Of a stretch of DNA of 64,000 bases, positions 54,554 to 63,305 are shown one piece after another (the stretch's first letter is position 1; every line of letters starts with the position of its first letter). A program made the translations under genes and the position numbers. The stretch is taken from the NCBI RefSeq assembly GCF_010731735.1, contig NZ_AP022588.1, forward strand, positions 124,001 to 188,000. Direction: 5' to 3'. The notes under the pieces were generated by a model that ran no database searches, was not told the DNA's origin, and saw only the letters and a program-made list of their open reading frames with translations. This stretch comes from Mycolicibacterium sediminis (GTDB lineage Bacteria; Actinomycetota; Actinomycetes; Mycobacteriales; Mycobacteriaceae).

Positions 54554-55285
54554 TTACGCCAGGACGATCAGCCAGATCGCGACGAAGTGACACGTGGCCC
54601 CCACTGCGGTGAACGCATGGAAGAACTCGTGATGTCCGAAGGTGGTCGGCCAGGGGTTCGGCCACCTGGCGCCGTAGAGGATGGCGCCGATGTTGTAGAG
54701 CACGGCACCGGCGATCAGCAGTATCACGGCGAGTGGACCCGCTCCGTCGAGCAGTTCCTCCACGAACAGGATCGCGACGTAGCCGAGCAGCAGGTAGAGG
54801 GGTACACCTACCCACCGGGGCGCGGACGGCCACAGCATCTTGAGCGCAACGCCGGCCGCGGCGCCCGACCACACGATCATCAGGACCCTGGTGCCCACCT
54901 GCGGCGGCATGGCGAGCATGGCCAGCGGCGTGTAACACGCGCCGATGAAGATGAAGATCAGCGAGTGGTCGAGGCGCTTCATCCACTTCTCGGCCACGGG
55001 GGAATCCCATTGCACACGGTGGTACGTGGCACTGACGCCGAACAAACCCACGATCCCGACGGCATAGACCGCGGCCGCGAAGAAGGCGTCGGGGCGCTGC
55101 GCATCCCAAGCGCTCCACAGCAGGGCGATGCCCGCCATGGTCGCCACACCGGCCGCGACGAGGTGGATCATGCCGCGGGCACGCGGCACGCCCATGAACT
55201 CGGCCACGGCCTCTGCAGCGGTGGGCACGTGAACGTGCGCCACCGGGTCCAGGGATTCTGGCACCGTCGTCTCAGGCGGTCGCAC
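54554..55285 (-). CDS. hemolysin III / PAQR-family membrane protein
   Basis: The 243-residue protein has seven hydrophobic segments and the family metal-site residues SATYHRVQW, RLDHS and GHHEFFHAF. It starts at GTG 55285 with AGGAGG about 11 bases upstream. PAQR proteins are zinc-dependent membrane hydrolases or receptors; YqfA-like bacterial members are linked to membrane lipid homeostasis. A palindrome lies 26 bases upstream. Confidence 0.88.
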   Translation of the reverse strand: MRPPETTVPESLDPVAHVHVPTAAEAVAEFMGVPRARGMIHLVAAGVATMAGIALLWSAWDAQRPDAFFAAAVYAVGIVGLFGVSATYHRVQWDSPVAEKWMKRLDHSLIFIFIGACYTPLAMLAMPPQVGTRVLMIVWSGAAAGVALKMLWPSAPRWVGVPLYLLLGYVAILFVEELLDGAGPLAVILLIAGAVLYNIGAILYGARWPNPWPTTFGHHEFFHAFTAVGATCHFVAIWLIVLA

Positions 55286-55311
55286 GGACAGAGCGGCCTC
55301 CTATGCGTGAG

Positions 55312-55330
55312 CGTGAGACCAGGTCTCACG
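55312..55330. promoter_or_regulatory. 19-bp perfect palindrome upstream of hemolysin III gene
   Basis: CGTGAGACC, one A, GGTCTCACG. The arms are perfect 9-mers around a single base, too tight for an RNA hairpin, so this is more likely a protein-binding operator. It is 26 bases before the GTG of the hemolysin III gene and 109 bases past hsaF. Confidence 0.55.
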
Positions 55331-55438
55331 GAGCGCCGTGGGTCACGACGATGCAGCGCGAGCCTACCGTGCCGATGTTCGCCAAACGGACCTGGTGAGG
55401 TTCGTTAAGCGGCTGTTGCGCTATCGATACCCGTGCGG

Positions 55439-56491
55439 TCAGCCGGCGGTCGCCGAGGCGTCTTGTTCGCGTTTGATTTCGAGGGCGATGTCGATGAGTT
55501 GGTCTTCCTGGCCGCCGATCAGCTTGCGCTGTCCGGCGCGGTGGAGCAGCTGGTGGGCGGGCACGCCGTAGCGTTCGGACTGGCGGATGGCGTGCTTGAG
55601 GAAGCTGGAGTACACCCCGGAATACCCCATGACCAGGGCATTGCGGTCCAGGAGGCACTCGGCGGGCATCGCCGGACGCACGACGTCCTCGGCGGCGTCG
55701 GCGATCTCGAAGAAGTCGATGCCGGTCTTGACGCCGATCTTGTCGAACACCCCGATCATCGCCTCGACCGGCGCGTTGCCCGCGCCCGCGCCGAAGCGCC
55801 GGGTGCTGCCGTCGATCTGCTTGGCGCCCGCGCGGACCGCCTCCACCGAGTTCGCCACCCCCAACCCGAGGTTCTCGTGGCCGTGGAACCCCACCTGGGC
55901 ATCGTCGCCGAGTTCGGCGACCAGCGCCGCGACGCGGTCCGCGACGCCCTCGAGCACCAGCGCCCCCGCGGAATCGACGACGTAGACGCACTGGCAGCCT
56001 GCGTCGGCCATGATGCGGGCCTGGGCGGCGAGCTTCTCCGGCGGGATCGTGTGGGCCATCATCAGGAAGCCGACGGTCTCCAGGCCGCGGTCGCGGGCGA
56101 ACCCGAAGTGCTGGACCGACACGTCGGCCTCGGTGCAGTGCGTGGCGACCCGGCAGATCGACCCGCCGTTGTCCTGCGCCTCGGCGATGTCGTCCTTCGT
56201 GCCCAGACCCGGCAGCATCAGGAACGCAATCTTGGATTCGGTGGCCGTCTCGGCGGCCAGCTTGATCAGTTCCTGCTCTGGGGTCTTGGAAAAGCCGTAG
56301 TTGAAGCTCGACCCGCCCAGCCCGTCGCCGTGGGTCACCTCGATGACGGGCACCCCCGCGGCGTCCAACGCGGCGACGATCGACCGCACCTCGTCGGCGG
56401 TGAACTGATGACGCTTGTGGTGCGACCCGTCGCGCAACGACGTGTCGGTCATGCGCACGTCCCACACCGGGTTGAAGAAGACGTCACTCAT
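55439..56491 (-). CDS. hsaF: HsaF, 4-hydroxy-2-oxohexanoate aldolase
   Basis: HsaF cleaves 4-hydroxy-2-oxohexanoate to pyruvate and propionaldehyde in ring A/B degradation. The 350-residue DRE-TIM metallolyase has [11 protein letters not shown] (Arg20, Asp21, His24) and the metal-binding [12 protein letters not shown] 56491 overlaps the hsaG stop as ATGA, matching the known aldolase-dehydrogenase complex that channels the aldehyde. It corresponds to Rv3534c. Confidence 0.95.
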   Translation of the reverse strand: MSDVFFNPVWDVRMTDTSLRDGSHHKRHQFTADEVRSIVAALDAAGVPVIEVTHGDGLGGSSFNYGFSKTPEQELIKLAAETATESKIAFLMLPGLGTKDDIAEAQDNGGSICRVATHCTEADVSVQHFGFARDRGLETVGFLMMAHTIPPEKLAAQARIMADAGCQCVYVVDSAGALVLEGVADRVAALVAELGDDAQVGFHGHENLGLGVANSVEAVRAGAKQIDGSTRRFGAGAGNAPVEAMIGVFDKIGVKTGIDFFEIADAAEDVVRPAMPAECLLDRNALVMGYSGVYSSFLKHAIRQSERYGVPAHQLLHRAGQRKLIGGQEDQLIDIALEIKREQDASATAG

Positions 56492-57402
56492 GCGTGGCCT
56501 CCAGTCGTCGCCGCGAGCACTTCCTTGGCTATCTCCTCGCCCACCTTGGTCGCCGCGGCGGTCATGATGTCCAGATTCCCCGCGTACGGCGGCAGGTAGT
56601 CCCCGGCACCCTCCACCTCCACGAAGACCGTCACCAACGCCTGTCCACCCGAGTGCATCGAGGGCGGGTCGAACTGCGGCTCGTTGAGCAACCGGTACCC
56701 CGGCACGTAGGTCTGCACCTGCGCGGCGACGTCCTTGATCGACGCGGTGATCGCATCCTGATCGGCGTCTTCGGGGATGGCGCAGAAGATGGTGTCGCGC
56801 ATGATCATCGGCGGCTCGGCCGGGTTGAGGATGATGATCGCCTTGCCCCGGGTGGCGCCGCCGATGACCTCGATGCCCCTGCTGGTGGTCTTGGTGAACT
56901 CGTCGATGTTGGCCCGGGTGCCCGGTCCCGCCGACGCCGAGGACACCGACGCGACGATCTCCGCGTAGGGCACGTCCACGACACGGGACACGGCGTGCAC
57001 CATCGGGATCGTGGCCTGCCCACCACAGGTGACCATGTTGACGTTCGGGCTGTCGAGGTGCTCGCGCAGATTCGCCGGCGGGATCACCCCGGGTCCGACG
57101 GCGGCCGGTGTCAGGTCGATTGCCCGGATGCCGGCCTCCGCGTAGCGCGGAGCGGCATCACGGTGCACGTAGGCACTGGTCGCCTCGAACACGAGGTCGG
57201 GCAACTCGTCAAGTGCGAGAAGCCAATCCACGCCCTCGGCCGACGTCTCCAGACCGAGCTTGCGCGCCCGCGCCAAGCCCTCGCTCTCGGGATCGATGCC
57301 GATCATCCACCGCGGCTCGAGCCAGTCCGACCGAAGCAGCTTGTACAGCAGGTCGGTGCTGATGTTGCCCGAACCGACGATCGCGACGGTTGCCTTGTTC
57401 AT
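56488..57402 (-). CDS. hsaG: HsaG, acylating propionaldehyde dehydrogenase
   Basis: HsaG converts propionaldehyde from HsaF to propionyl-CoA with NAD. The 304-residue protein has [10 protein letters not shown] (NAD-binding) and catalytic Cys126 in [11 protein letters not shown]. It corresponds to Rv3535c. It follows hsaE by 12 bases. Confidence 0.95.
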   Translation of the reverse strand: MNKATVAIVGSGNISTDLLYKLLRSDWLEPRWMIGIDPESEGLARARKLGLETSAEGVDWLLALDELPDLVFEATSAYVHRDAAPRYAEAGIRAIDLTPAAVGPGVIPPANLREHLDSPNVNMVTCGGQATIPMVHAVSRVVDVPYAEIVASVSSASAGPGTRANIDEFTKTTSRGIEVIGGATRGKAIIILNPAEPPMIMRDTIFCAIPEDADQDAITASIKDVAAQVQTYVPGYRLLNEPQFDPPSMHSGGQALVTVFVEVEGAGDYLPPYAGNLDIMTAAATKVGEEIAKEVLAATTGGHA

Positions 57403-57414
57403 GAACTCGTGCTC

Positions 57415-58200
57415 CTACTCAAAAGACAGATGGACGGAACCTAGTCCGTCGAAACGGGCTACGAAATCGTCACCGGGACGAGCATCTATCGCACGCGTGC
57501 ACGATCCCGGCAGAACGATGTCACCGGCCTTCAACCGCACCCCGAACTGGTCGACCTTGCGCGCCAGCCACGCCACCGCGGTCACCGGATTGCCCAGCAC
57601 AGCATCACTTCGCCCCTCGGCGACGACCTCGCCGTTGCGCGTCAACACCGCCGGAATGGCCGTGATGTCGATGTCCTTGGGCGACACCCGCTCGGTGCCC
57701 AGCACCCAGCCCGCCGACGACGCGTTGTCCGCGATCGTGTCGCACAGTTTGATCTTCCAGTCCGTGATCCGGGTGTCGATCAACTCGATCGACGGCGCGA
57801 AGGCGGCCGTCGCGGCCAGGACGTCGTCCTCGGTGCACCCCTCGCCGGGCAGGTCGTCGGCCAGGACGAACCCCACCTCGACCTCCACGCGGGGGTACAG
57901 GAACGTGCCCGCCGCGACCGGCCTGTCCTCGAACACCTCCATCTCGGCGAGCAGGTGACCGTAGTCCGGCTCGTCGACGCCCATCATCTTCTGCATCGCC
58001 TCCGACGACAGGCCCACCTTGTGCCCGATCACCCGCGCCCCGCCCGCGACCCGCGAGCGGATGTTGATCAGCTGGATCTCGTAGGCATCGACCACGTCGA
58101 TGTCCGGGTTCCCATCGGTCAGCGGGGAGATCGGCTCGCGGTCGCGCTCGGCTCGAGCGAGGTCGGCAGCGAGCCGCTCGCGCACCTCAGCGGGCAACAT
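57415..58200 (-). CDS. hsaE: HsaE, 2-hydroxyhexa-2,4-dienoate hydratase
   Basis: HsaE hydrates the dienoate to 4-hydroxy-2-oxohexanoate. Starting at ATG 58200 (AGGGG upstream), the 261-residue protein has VIGHKVGLSSEAMQKMMGVDEPDYG and the metal/acid segment PRVEVEVGF. It corresponds to Rv3536c. It is the first gene of the hsaEGF operon, which diverges from kstD at the KstR box. Confidence 0.94.
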   Translation of the reverse strand: MLPAEVRERLAADLARAERDREPISPLTDGNPDIDVVDAYEIQLINIRSRVAGGARVIGHKVGLSSEAMQKMMGVDEPDYGHLLAEMEVFEDRPVAAGTFLYPRVEVEVGFVLADDLPGEGCTEDDVLAATAAFAPSIELIDTRITDWKIKLCDTIADNASSAGWVLGTERVSPKDIDITAIPAVLTRNGEVVAEGRSDAVLGNPVTAVAWLARKVDQFGVRLKAGDIVLPGSCTRAIDARPGDDFVARFDGLGSVHLSFE

Positions 58201-58256
58201 TCGTGAAGTCCCCTCGTTTAGTTGACCGGCACTGTTGTTGGATGGCCGGGCCATTC

Positions 58257-58270
58257 TATAACGTGTTCTA
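58257..58270. promoter_or_regulatory. KstR operator between hsaE and kstD
   Basis: TATAACGTGTTCTA is a full consensus match. Its first six bases (TATAAC, 58257-58262) also look like the kstD -10 box, and it ends one base before the kstD ATG. Bound KstR would cover the promoter and the first codon. Confidence 0.9.
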
Positions 58271-58271
58271 C

Positions 58272-59963
58272 ATGACTGAGCAGGAGTACGACGTCGTGGT
58301 GGTCGGTAGCGGCGCCGCCGGCATGGTCGCCGCCCTCACCGCCGCCCACCAGGGCCTCTCGACACTAGTCGTCGAGAAGGCCCCGCACTATGGAGGTTCG
58401 ACGGCCCGATCGGGCGGCGGCGTGTGGATCCCGAACAACGAGGTGCTCAAGCGCGACGGCGTCAAGGACACCGCCGAGGCGGCCCGCACCTACCTGCACA
58501 CCATCATCGGGGACGCCGCACCGGCGGAGAAGATCGACACCTATCTCGAGCGCGGACCGGAGATGCTGTCGTTCGTCCTGAAGCACTCGCCGCTGAAGCT
58601 GTGCTGGGTGCCGAACTACTCCGACTACTACCCCGAGACCCCGGGCGGCAAGTCCACCGGACGGTCCGTCGAGCCGAAGCCGTTCAACGCCAAGCGACTC
58701 GGCCCGGACGAGAAGGGCCTCGAGCCGCCCTACGGCAAGGTGCCGATGAACATGGTGGTGATGCAGCAGGACTACGTCCGGCTCAACCAGCTGAAGCGCC
58801 ACCCCCGCGGGGTCCTGCGCAGCCTCAAGGTGGGCATCCGTTCGGTGTGGGCCAATGCCACCGGCAAGAACCTGGTCGGGATGGGACGCGCACTCATCGC
58901 CCCCCTGCGGATCGGCCTGCAGGACGCCGGGGTCCCCGTTCGGCTGAACACCGCCCTCACCGACCTCTACGTCGAGGACGGCGTCGTGCGCGGCATCTAC
59001 GTACGGGACAGCACCGGACCGGAAAGTGCCGAGCCGCAACTGATCCGCGTCCGCCGGGGAGTCATCCTCGGCAGCGGCGGGTTCGAACACAACGAACAGA
59101 TGCGGGTCAAGTACCAGCGCGCGCCGATCACCACGGAGTGGACCGTCGGCGCCGTCGCCAACACCGGCGACGGCATCGTGGCCGCCGAGAAGCTCGGGGC
59201 CGCGCTGGATGTCATGGAGGACGCGTGGTGGGGTCCGACCGTTCCGCTGGTCGACTCGCCGTGGTTCGCACTGTCGGAGCGCAACTCCCCCGGGTCGATC
59301 ATCGTCAACATGTCGGGCAAGCGCTTCATGAACGAGTCGATGCCCTACGTGGAGGCCTGCCACCACATGTACGGCGGCGAGTTCGGCCAGGGCTCCGGCC
59401 CCGGTGAGAACGTCCCGGCCTGGCTGGTCTTCGACCAGCAGTACCGGGATCGCTACATCTTCGCGGGTTTGCAACCGGGACAGCGCATTCCGAAGAAATG
59501 GCTCGAGTCCGGCGTGATCGTCAAGGCTGACACGCTCGACGAGCTCGCGCAGCAGACGGGGCTGCCCGCCGACGCGTTCAGAGCGACAGTGGACCGGTTC
59601 AACGGCTTCGCGCGCAGCGGCGTCGACGAAGACTTCAAGCGGGGCGAGAGCGCCTACGACCGCTACTACGGCGACCCGACCAACAAGCCGAACCCCAACC
59701 TCGGCGAGATCAGCCACGGCCCGTTCTACGCGGCGAAGATGGTGCCGGGCGACCTGGGCACCAAGGGTGGGGTCCGGACCGACGTGGACGGTCGGGCACT
59801 GCGCGACGACGGCTCCGTGATCGACGGGCTGTACGCCGCGGGCAACGTCAGCTCACCGGTGATGGGCCACACCTATCCCGGCCCCGGCGGGACCATCGGC
59901 CCGGCCATGACGTTCGGCTACCTCGCGGCGCTGCACCTCGCCGGATCGTCCGGCGGTCGCTGA
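58272..59963 (+). CDS. kstD: KstD, 3-ketosteroid delta-1-dehydrogenase
   Basis: KstD introduces the 1,2-double bond into ring A, working with KshA to open ring B. The 563-residue flavoprotein has VVVGSGAAGMVAAL at 8-21, KAPHYGGSTARSGGGVWIP, and the terminal GHTYPGPGGTIGPAMTFGY region that forms the active site. ATG 58272 aligns with Rv3537; the KstR box is immediately upstream and no ribosome site exists, so the mRNA is probably leaderless. An in-frame ATG at 58242 is inside the operator region and less likely. chsH3 overlaps its stop. Confidence 0.95.
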   Translation: MTEQEYDVVVVGSGAAGMVAALTAAHQGLSTLVVEKAPHYGGSTARSGGGVWIPNNEVLKRDGVKDTAEAARTYLHTIIGDAAPAEKIDTYLERGPEMLSFVLKHSPLKLCWVPNYSDYYPETPGGKSTGRSVEPKPFNAKRLGPDEKGLEPPYGKVPMNMVVMQQDYVRLNQLKRHPRGVLRSLKVGIRSVWANATGKNLVGMGRALIAPLRIGLQDAGVPVRLNTALTDLYVEDGVVRGIYVRDSTGPESAEPQLIRVRRGVILGSGGFEHNEQMRVKYQRAPITTEWTVGAVANTGDGIVAAEKLGAALDVMEDAWWGPTVPLVDSPWFALSERNSPGSIIVNMSGKRFMNESMPYVEACHHMYGGEFGQGSGPGENVPAWLVFDQQYRDRYIFAGLQPGQRIPKKWLESGVIVKADTLDELAQQTGLPADAFRATVDRFNGFARSGVDEDFKRGESAYDRYYGDPTNKPNPNLGEISHGPFYAAKMVPGDLGTKGGVRTDVDGRALRDDGSVIDGLYAAGNVSSPVMGHTYPGPGGTIGPAMTFGYLAALHLAGSSGGR

Positions 59964-60832
59964 TGCCGATCGACGTCGACGTCGCGCTGGCCGCGGAACC
60001 TGCCACCGCGGAGTTCTCGTGGACCAGCAGCGACGTGCAGCTCTACCACCTCGGGCTCGGCGCGGGCTCCGACCCGATGGATCCACGCGAGCTGCGCTAC
60101 CTCACCGACGACACCCCGCAGGTTTTGCCCACCTTCGGCAACGTCGCGCAGAGCTTCCACATGACCGAGGCGCCCACCGTCCGGTTCCCCGGCATCGACA
60201 TCGAGTTGTCGAAGGTGTTGCACGCCAGTGAGTCCGTCACCGTTCCCGGTCCGATCCCGGCCGCGGGAACGGGTGTCGCGACCACCCGGTTCACCGACAT
60301 CTGGGACAAGGGCAAGGCAGCGGTCATCTGGTCCGAGACGACCGTGACGTCGCCGGACGGCACGCCGCTGTGGACCCAGCGCAGATCCATCTTCGCCCGC
60401 GGCGAGGGCGGATTCGGCGGCGAGCGGGGCCCGTCCGGGTCGCAGTCGTCCATCGATCTCTCGGAGCGCGCTCCCGATCACGACTTCACCATCGCGGTGT
60501 CATCGCAGCAGGCGCTGCTCTACCGGATGTGCGGCGACCGCAACCCGCTGCACTCCGATCCCGGGTTCGCCGCGGCGGCGGGCTTCCCGCGGCCGATCCT
60601 GCACGGCCTGTGCACCTACGGCATGACGGCCAAGGCGCTCACCGACCTGCTGCTCGACGGGGACACCTCCCGCGTCGGACGGTACGGAGCGCGCTTCGCG
60701 GGCGTCGTGTTCCCCGGCGAGACGCTGCGGGTGCGCGCCTGGGAGGACGGCGCCGGATATCAGGCCGTCGTCACCGCACCCGACCGCGACGACGCCGTCG
60801 CACTGGCCGGGGTGGAGTTCGTTCCGGCCTAG
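59963..60832 (+). CDS. chsH3: ChsH3, MaoC-like steroid enoyl-CoA hydratase
   Basis: This double-hotdog protein of 289 residues has the R-hydratase motif in GDRNPLHSDPGFAAAAGFPRP followed by ILHGL. It corresponds to Rv3538, which hydrates the same unsaturated steroid-CoA as EchA19 but with the other stereochemistry. ATG 59963 overlaps the kstD stop as TGATG, so kstD and chsH3 form an operon. Confidence 0.9.
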   Translation: MPIDVDVALAAEPATAEFSWTSSDVQLYHLGLGAGSDPMDPRELRYLTDDTPQVLPTFGNVAQSFHMTEAPTVRFPGIDIELSKVLHASESVTVPGPIPAAGTGVATTRFTDIWDKGKAAVIWSETTVTSPDGTPLWTQRRSIFARGEGGFGGERGPSGSQSSIDLSERAPDHDFTIAVSSQQALLYRMCGDRNPLHSDPGFAAAAGFPRPILHGLCTYGMTAKALTDLLLDGDTSRVGRYGARFAGVVFPGETLRVRAWEDGAGYQAVVTAPDRDDAVALAGVEFVPA

Positions 60833-60885
60833 GAGGCTCGGCTGCACCGATTGCTGGCCGACCGGTGTCACGGCATTGCTGCCAG

Positions 60886-60907
60886 CCAGCTCCCACGAGT
60901 GGGCTGG
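60886..60907. terminator. possible hairpin after chsH3
   Basis: CCAGC-CCCAC and GTGGG-CTGG pair around a GA loop with one bulged base, 53 bases past the chsH3 stop. The 277-bp gap to the next gene holds no other strong element apart from a short CATCCC...GGGATG repeat near 61045. Terminator function is a guess. Confidence 0.35.
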
Positions 60908-61109
60908 TGCTGGTTTGCACGGCTCCGGCAGACGGCACGACAATCGGTGTCGACGCCGGGAAAGGCGATCTCGATGATTGTTCCGCCGACCAGCGGGAAA
61001 CCAGCGAGCGTTCTCAGGCGCAACCAGCGACCTGCTAGTTTCGTCTGACGTGATCATCCCATTGGGGGGATGTAGCCAGTCGAATTGACCGTCCAGGAGG
61101 GCACGACAC

Positions 61110-62054
61110 GTGAAGTACACCGTCACCATCACCAGATTGGCCGCTGCGGCCGTGGCCGCAGGCGCCATCGCCGTCTCGGGCGCGGGCATCGCGTCGGCAG
61201 AGGACGTTGCCACGCAACCGATCGGCGCGCAGGCCAAGCTCGTCGACGGGAACGTCGTGCAGGGGTGGACCGTGACGGGGCTCAAGCAGAGTTCCGACGT
61301 CATCCCCTACCCCGTCGCCGGGACGCTGTGGGAGGTCACCGCTACGGACGAGGCCCTCCAGGGCGGCGCCACGCCGATCGTCTCCAACTTCAACGTCCGC
61401 GCCAACGACGGCCAGACCTACCGCGCGCTGTTCGGCGTGGCGACCCCGCAGGGCGTGAACCCATCGACTCTCGCGCAGGGCCAGTCGACCAGCGGCAAGA
61501 TCTACTTCGACGTGACCGGGGCACAGCCCGACAGCGTCGTCTACAACGCAGGCGGCCAGGACCGACTCGTGTGGACTCCTGCTCCCGCGCCGCAGCCGCG
61601 CCAGGGCGGCACCCAGTCCTACCCGTCGAACCGCGGCGCGCAGCCGGTGTCGACCCCGGGCGCCGCAGAAGCAGTGGCCCCCGGAACCCCCGCGGCCGCC
61701 GCCGTCCCCCCGGGGACCGCCGCGCCCGCGGGCACGGCGACCCCGACCGAGGGTGCACCTCTGCCCGCCAGCACAAACCGCGTTCCCGGCGCACCGCTGC
61801 CGGAAGGCAGCACTGGCACGCCGCTTCCGGCCGGCAGCACCGGCACCCCGCTTCCCGCCGGGAGCCAGGGCACGCCGCTGCCGGCGGGTCCCGAGGGCAC
61901 AGCGCAACCCGCAGCACTCCAGCAGCCGCCCGCGCCTGCTGCACCGCCGCCGCCCGCCCAGGGATCGTCCGGTACGCCGGTCTCCCCGGCCGCGCCCGTG
62001 TCGCCGGTGGCACCCACCACGACGCTGATCGTGCCTCCGCCGCCGCCCAGCTGA
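61110..62054 (+). CDS. MPT63-like secreted protein with long Pro/Ala tail
   Basis: The 314-residue protein has a signal peptide (1-30) and a domain (31-157) matching secreted antigen MPT63: VVQGWTVTGLKQSSDVIPYPVAG, NFNVRANDGQTYRALF and GKIYFDVTGAQP. MPT63 is an immunoglobulin-like secreted beta-sandwich protein of unknown function. A 155-residue Pro/Ala/Thr-rich tail follows, including four 9-residue repeats. MPT63 itself lacks such a tail. GTG 61110 is preceded by AGGAGG. Confidence 0.82.
   Translation: MKYTVTITRLAAAAVAAGAIAVSGAGIASAEDVATQPIGAQAKLVDGNVVQGWTVTGLKQSSDVIPYPVAGTLWEVTATDEALQGGATPIVSNFNVRANDGQTYRALFGVATPQGVNPSTLAQGQSTSGKIYFDVTGAQPDSVVYNAGGQDRLVWTPAPAPQPRQGGTQSYPSNRGAQPVSTPGAAEAVAPGTPAAAAVPPGTAAPAGTATPTEGAPLPASTNRVPGAPLPEGSTGTPLPAGSTGTPLPAGSQGTPLPAGPEGTAQPAALQQPPAPAAPPPPAQGSSGTPVSPAAPVSPVAPTTTLIVPPPPPS
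61788..61895 (+). repeat. four 27-bp coding repeats (GTPLPAGS-type)
   Basis: Residues 227-262 of the MPT63-like protein are four 9-residue units: GAPLPEGST, GTPLPAGST, GTPLPAGSQ and GTPLPAGPE. Each is 27 bp. The two middle units are almost identical in protein sequence, which suggests copy-number change by slippage. Confidence 0.85.
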
Positions 62055-62075
62055 TCCTCGTCAGCCGCACGTAAC

Positions 62076-62116
62076 CGATGGCCGCTGATCTGCCCATGGC
62101 AGATCAGCGGCCATCG
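62076..62116. terminator. 19-bp perfect hairpin between convergent genes
   Basis: CGATGGCCGCTGATCTGCC (62076-62094) pairs without mismatch to 62098-62116 around a CAT loop. It lies 21 bases past the MPT63-like stop and directly touches the stop codon of the convergent gene (62117). It is a very stable tractless terminator for both directions. Confidence 0.85.
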
Positions 62117-63133
62117 TCACGAGTGGGACGACCACCAGCGGTAGAGCTGCTCGAGGCTGGGCCCGCGCTCGTCGCCCCGGATCGCCGCGACCATCAACTC
62201 GGAATCGTCCGTCCACGCCAGGGTCGGTAGGTCACGCTGAAATCCGCAGAACAGAGTTCCCGCAACCTTGTCCGGGGCCGCGTTGCGGCGCCATGCCCCT
62301 GGGGACTGGATGGAACCGGGGCAGTTGACGACCGCGGACGCCCGGATGATGTCGTCGAACGCGACCTTCAGCGCCGCTCGATCGGGCAGCAGTGTGTAGG
62401 TGGCCAGTGGCGGGCCGCCGGTATCGGCGTTGCGCTCACACCCGAACTTCGCGAGGGCACCCTTCGGCGTGGCGACGGGTTCGCACGCCGCGTCGGGATA
62501 GCCGGACGGCAGGAGTTGCCGCAACTTCTCGCGCGCAACGGCTTCCGGCTGCGCCGTCGGAGTCGTGACGACGGGTGTCGCCGAGTCGTCGGACGAACTC
62601 AACGCCCACGCGCCTAGGCCGCCGAGGACCACCAGCGCCACTGCCGCAATGACTATGGGGCGCACCGGGATCGAACGCTTCTGACGGATGGGCCGCTGCC
62701 TGGGCATCACGACGACGGGGGGCGGCGTGGTCATCGCCCCGGACCACGGTCCGTCGTCGTGCTGCTCGTACGGACGGAACGGTCCGGACGGATGCTGCAG
62801 CGGCCCGGACGGGTGCTGCTGCGGTCCGGAATGCTGCAGCGGTCCCGACGGGAGCTGCTGTGGTCCGGAATGGTGCAGCGGTCCGGACGGGTGCTCGGCT
62901 CCCGATGGGTGGTGGACGGGTCCGGACGGATGGGGGCCGGATGCCTCGGGGTCGGGAACTGCGGGGTTCGTGACCTCGTCGACGTCCGCGTCGTCGGCCT
63001 GGGCTGGGATCGGCGCGGAGTTCACGGGTCCGGTGGGAGGCCGCCGGGGCCCGGTGTAGTTCGGATGCACGTCGGCGGGCCAGCCGTCACCACCGGTCGA
63101 TCCGGGCGGCCGCGACTCCGGGGGCAGCGTCAC
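62117..63133 (-). CDS. membrane protein with PSGP-repeat cytoplasmic tail
   Basis: The 338-residue protein has a Pro/His/Gly-rich N-terminus (1-135) with repeated PSGP and HSGPQQ units, a basic stop-transfer (about 145-157), one membrane helix (about 158-179) and an extracytoplasmic domain (200-338) with four Cys (DAAC, FGC, VNC, LFC). The C-terminal domain resembles mycobacterial extracytoplasmic sensor-like domains I cannot name. It is encoded downstream of the possible type VII substrate, 172 bases away. Confidence 0.65.
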   Translation of the reverse strand: MTLPPESRPPGSTGGDGWPADVHPNYTGPRRPPTGPVNSAPIPAQADDADVDEVTNPAVPDPEASGPHPSGPVHHPSGAEHPSGPLHHSGPQQLPSGPLQHSGPQQHPSGPLQHPSGPFRPYEQHDDGPWSGAMTTPPPVVVMPRQRPIRQKRSIPVRPIVIAAVALVVLGGLGAWALSSSDDSATPVVTTPTAQPEAVAREKLRQLLPSGYPDAACEPVATPKGALAKFGCERNADTGGPPLATYTLLPDRAALKVAFDDIIRASAVVNCPGSIQSPGAWRRNAAPDKVAGTLFCGFQRDLPTLAWTDDSELMVAAIRGDERGPSLEQLYRWWSSHS

Positions 63134-63305
63134 GCCTGCACCTCGGTCTGGCTGCCCATAACGTCACTGCTCCTGAGAAGTTCGTCCCGGCCTGCGGGAG
63201 GCCCCGTCCGACGTGCCGACCCAGCATTGCGTCGCCCGCCCCGTCGAGGGTAGTGGCCGTAGTCGCGTGGCGCGGCCTCGTCCGCAGCGATGGCCACGGT
63301 TCGTC

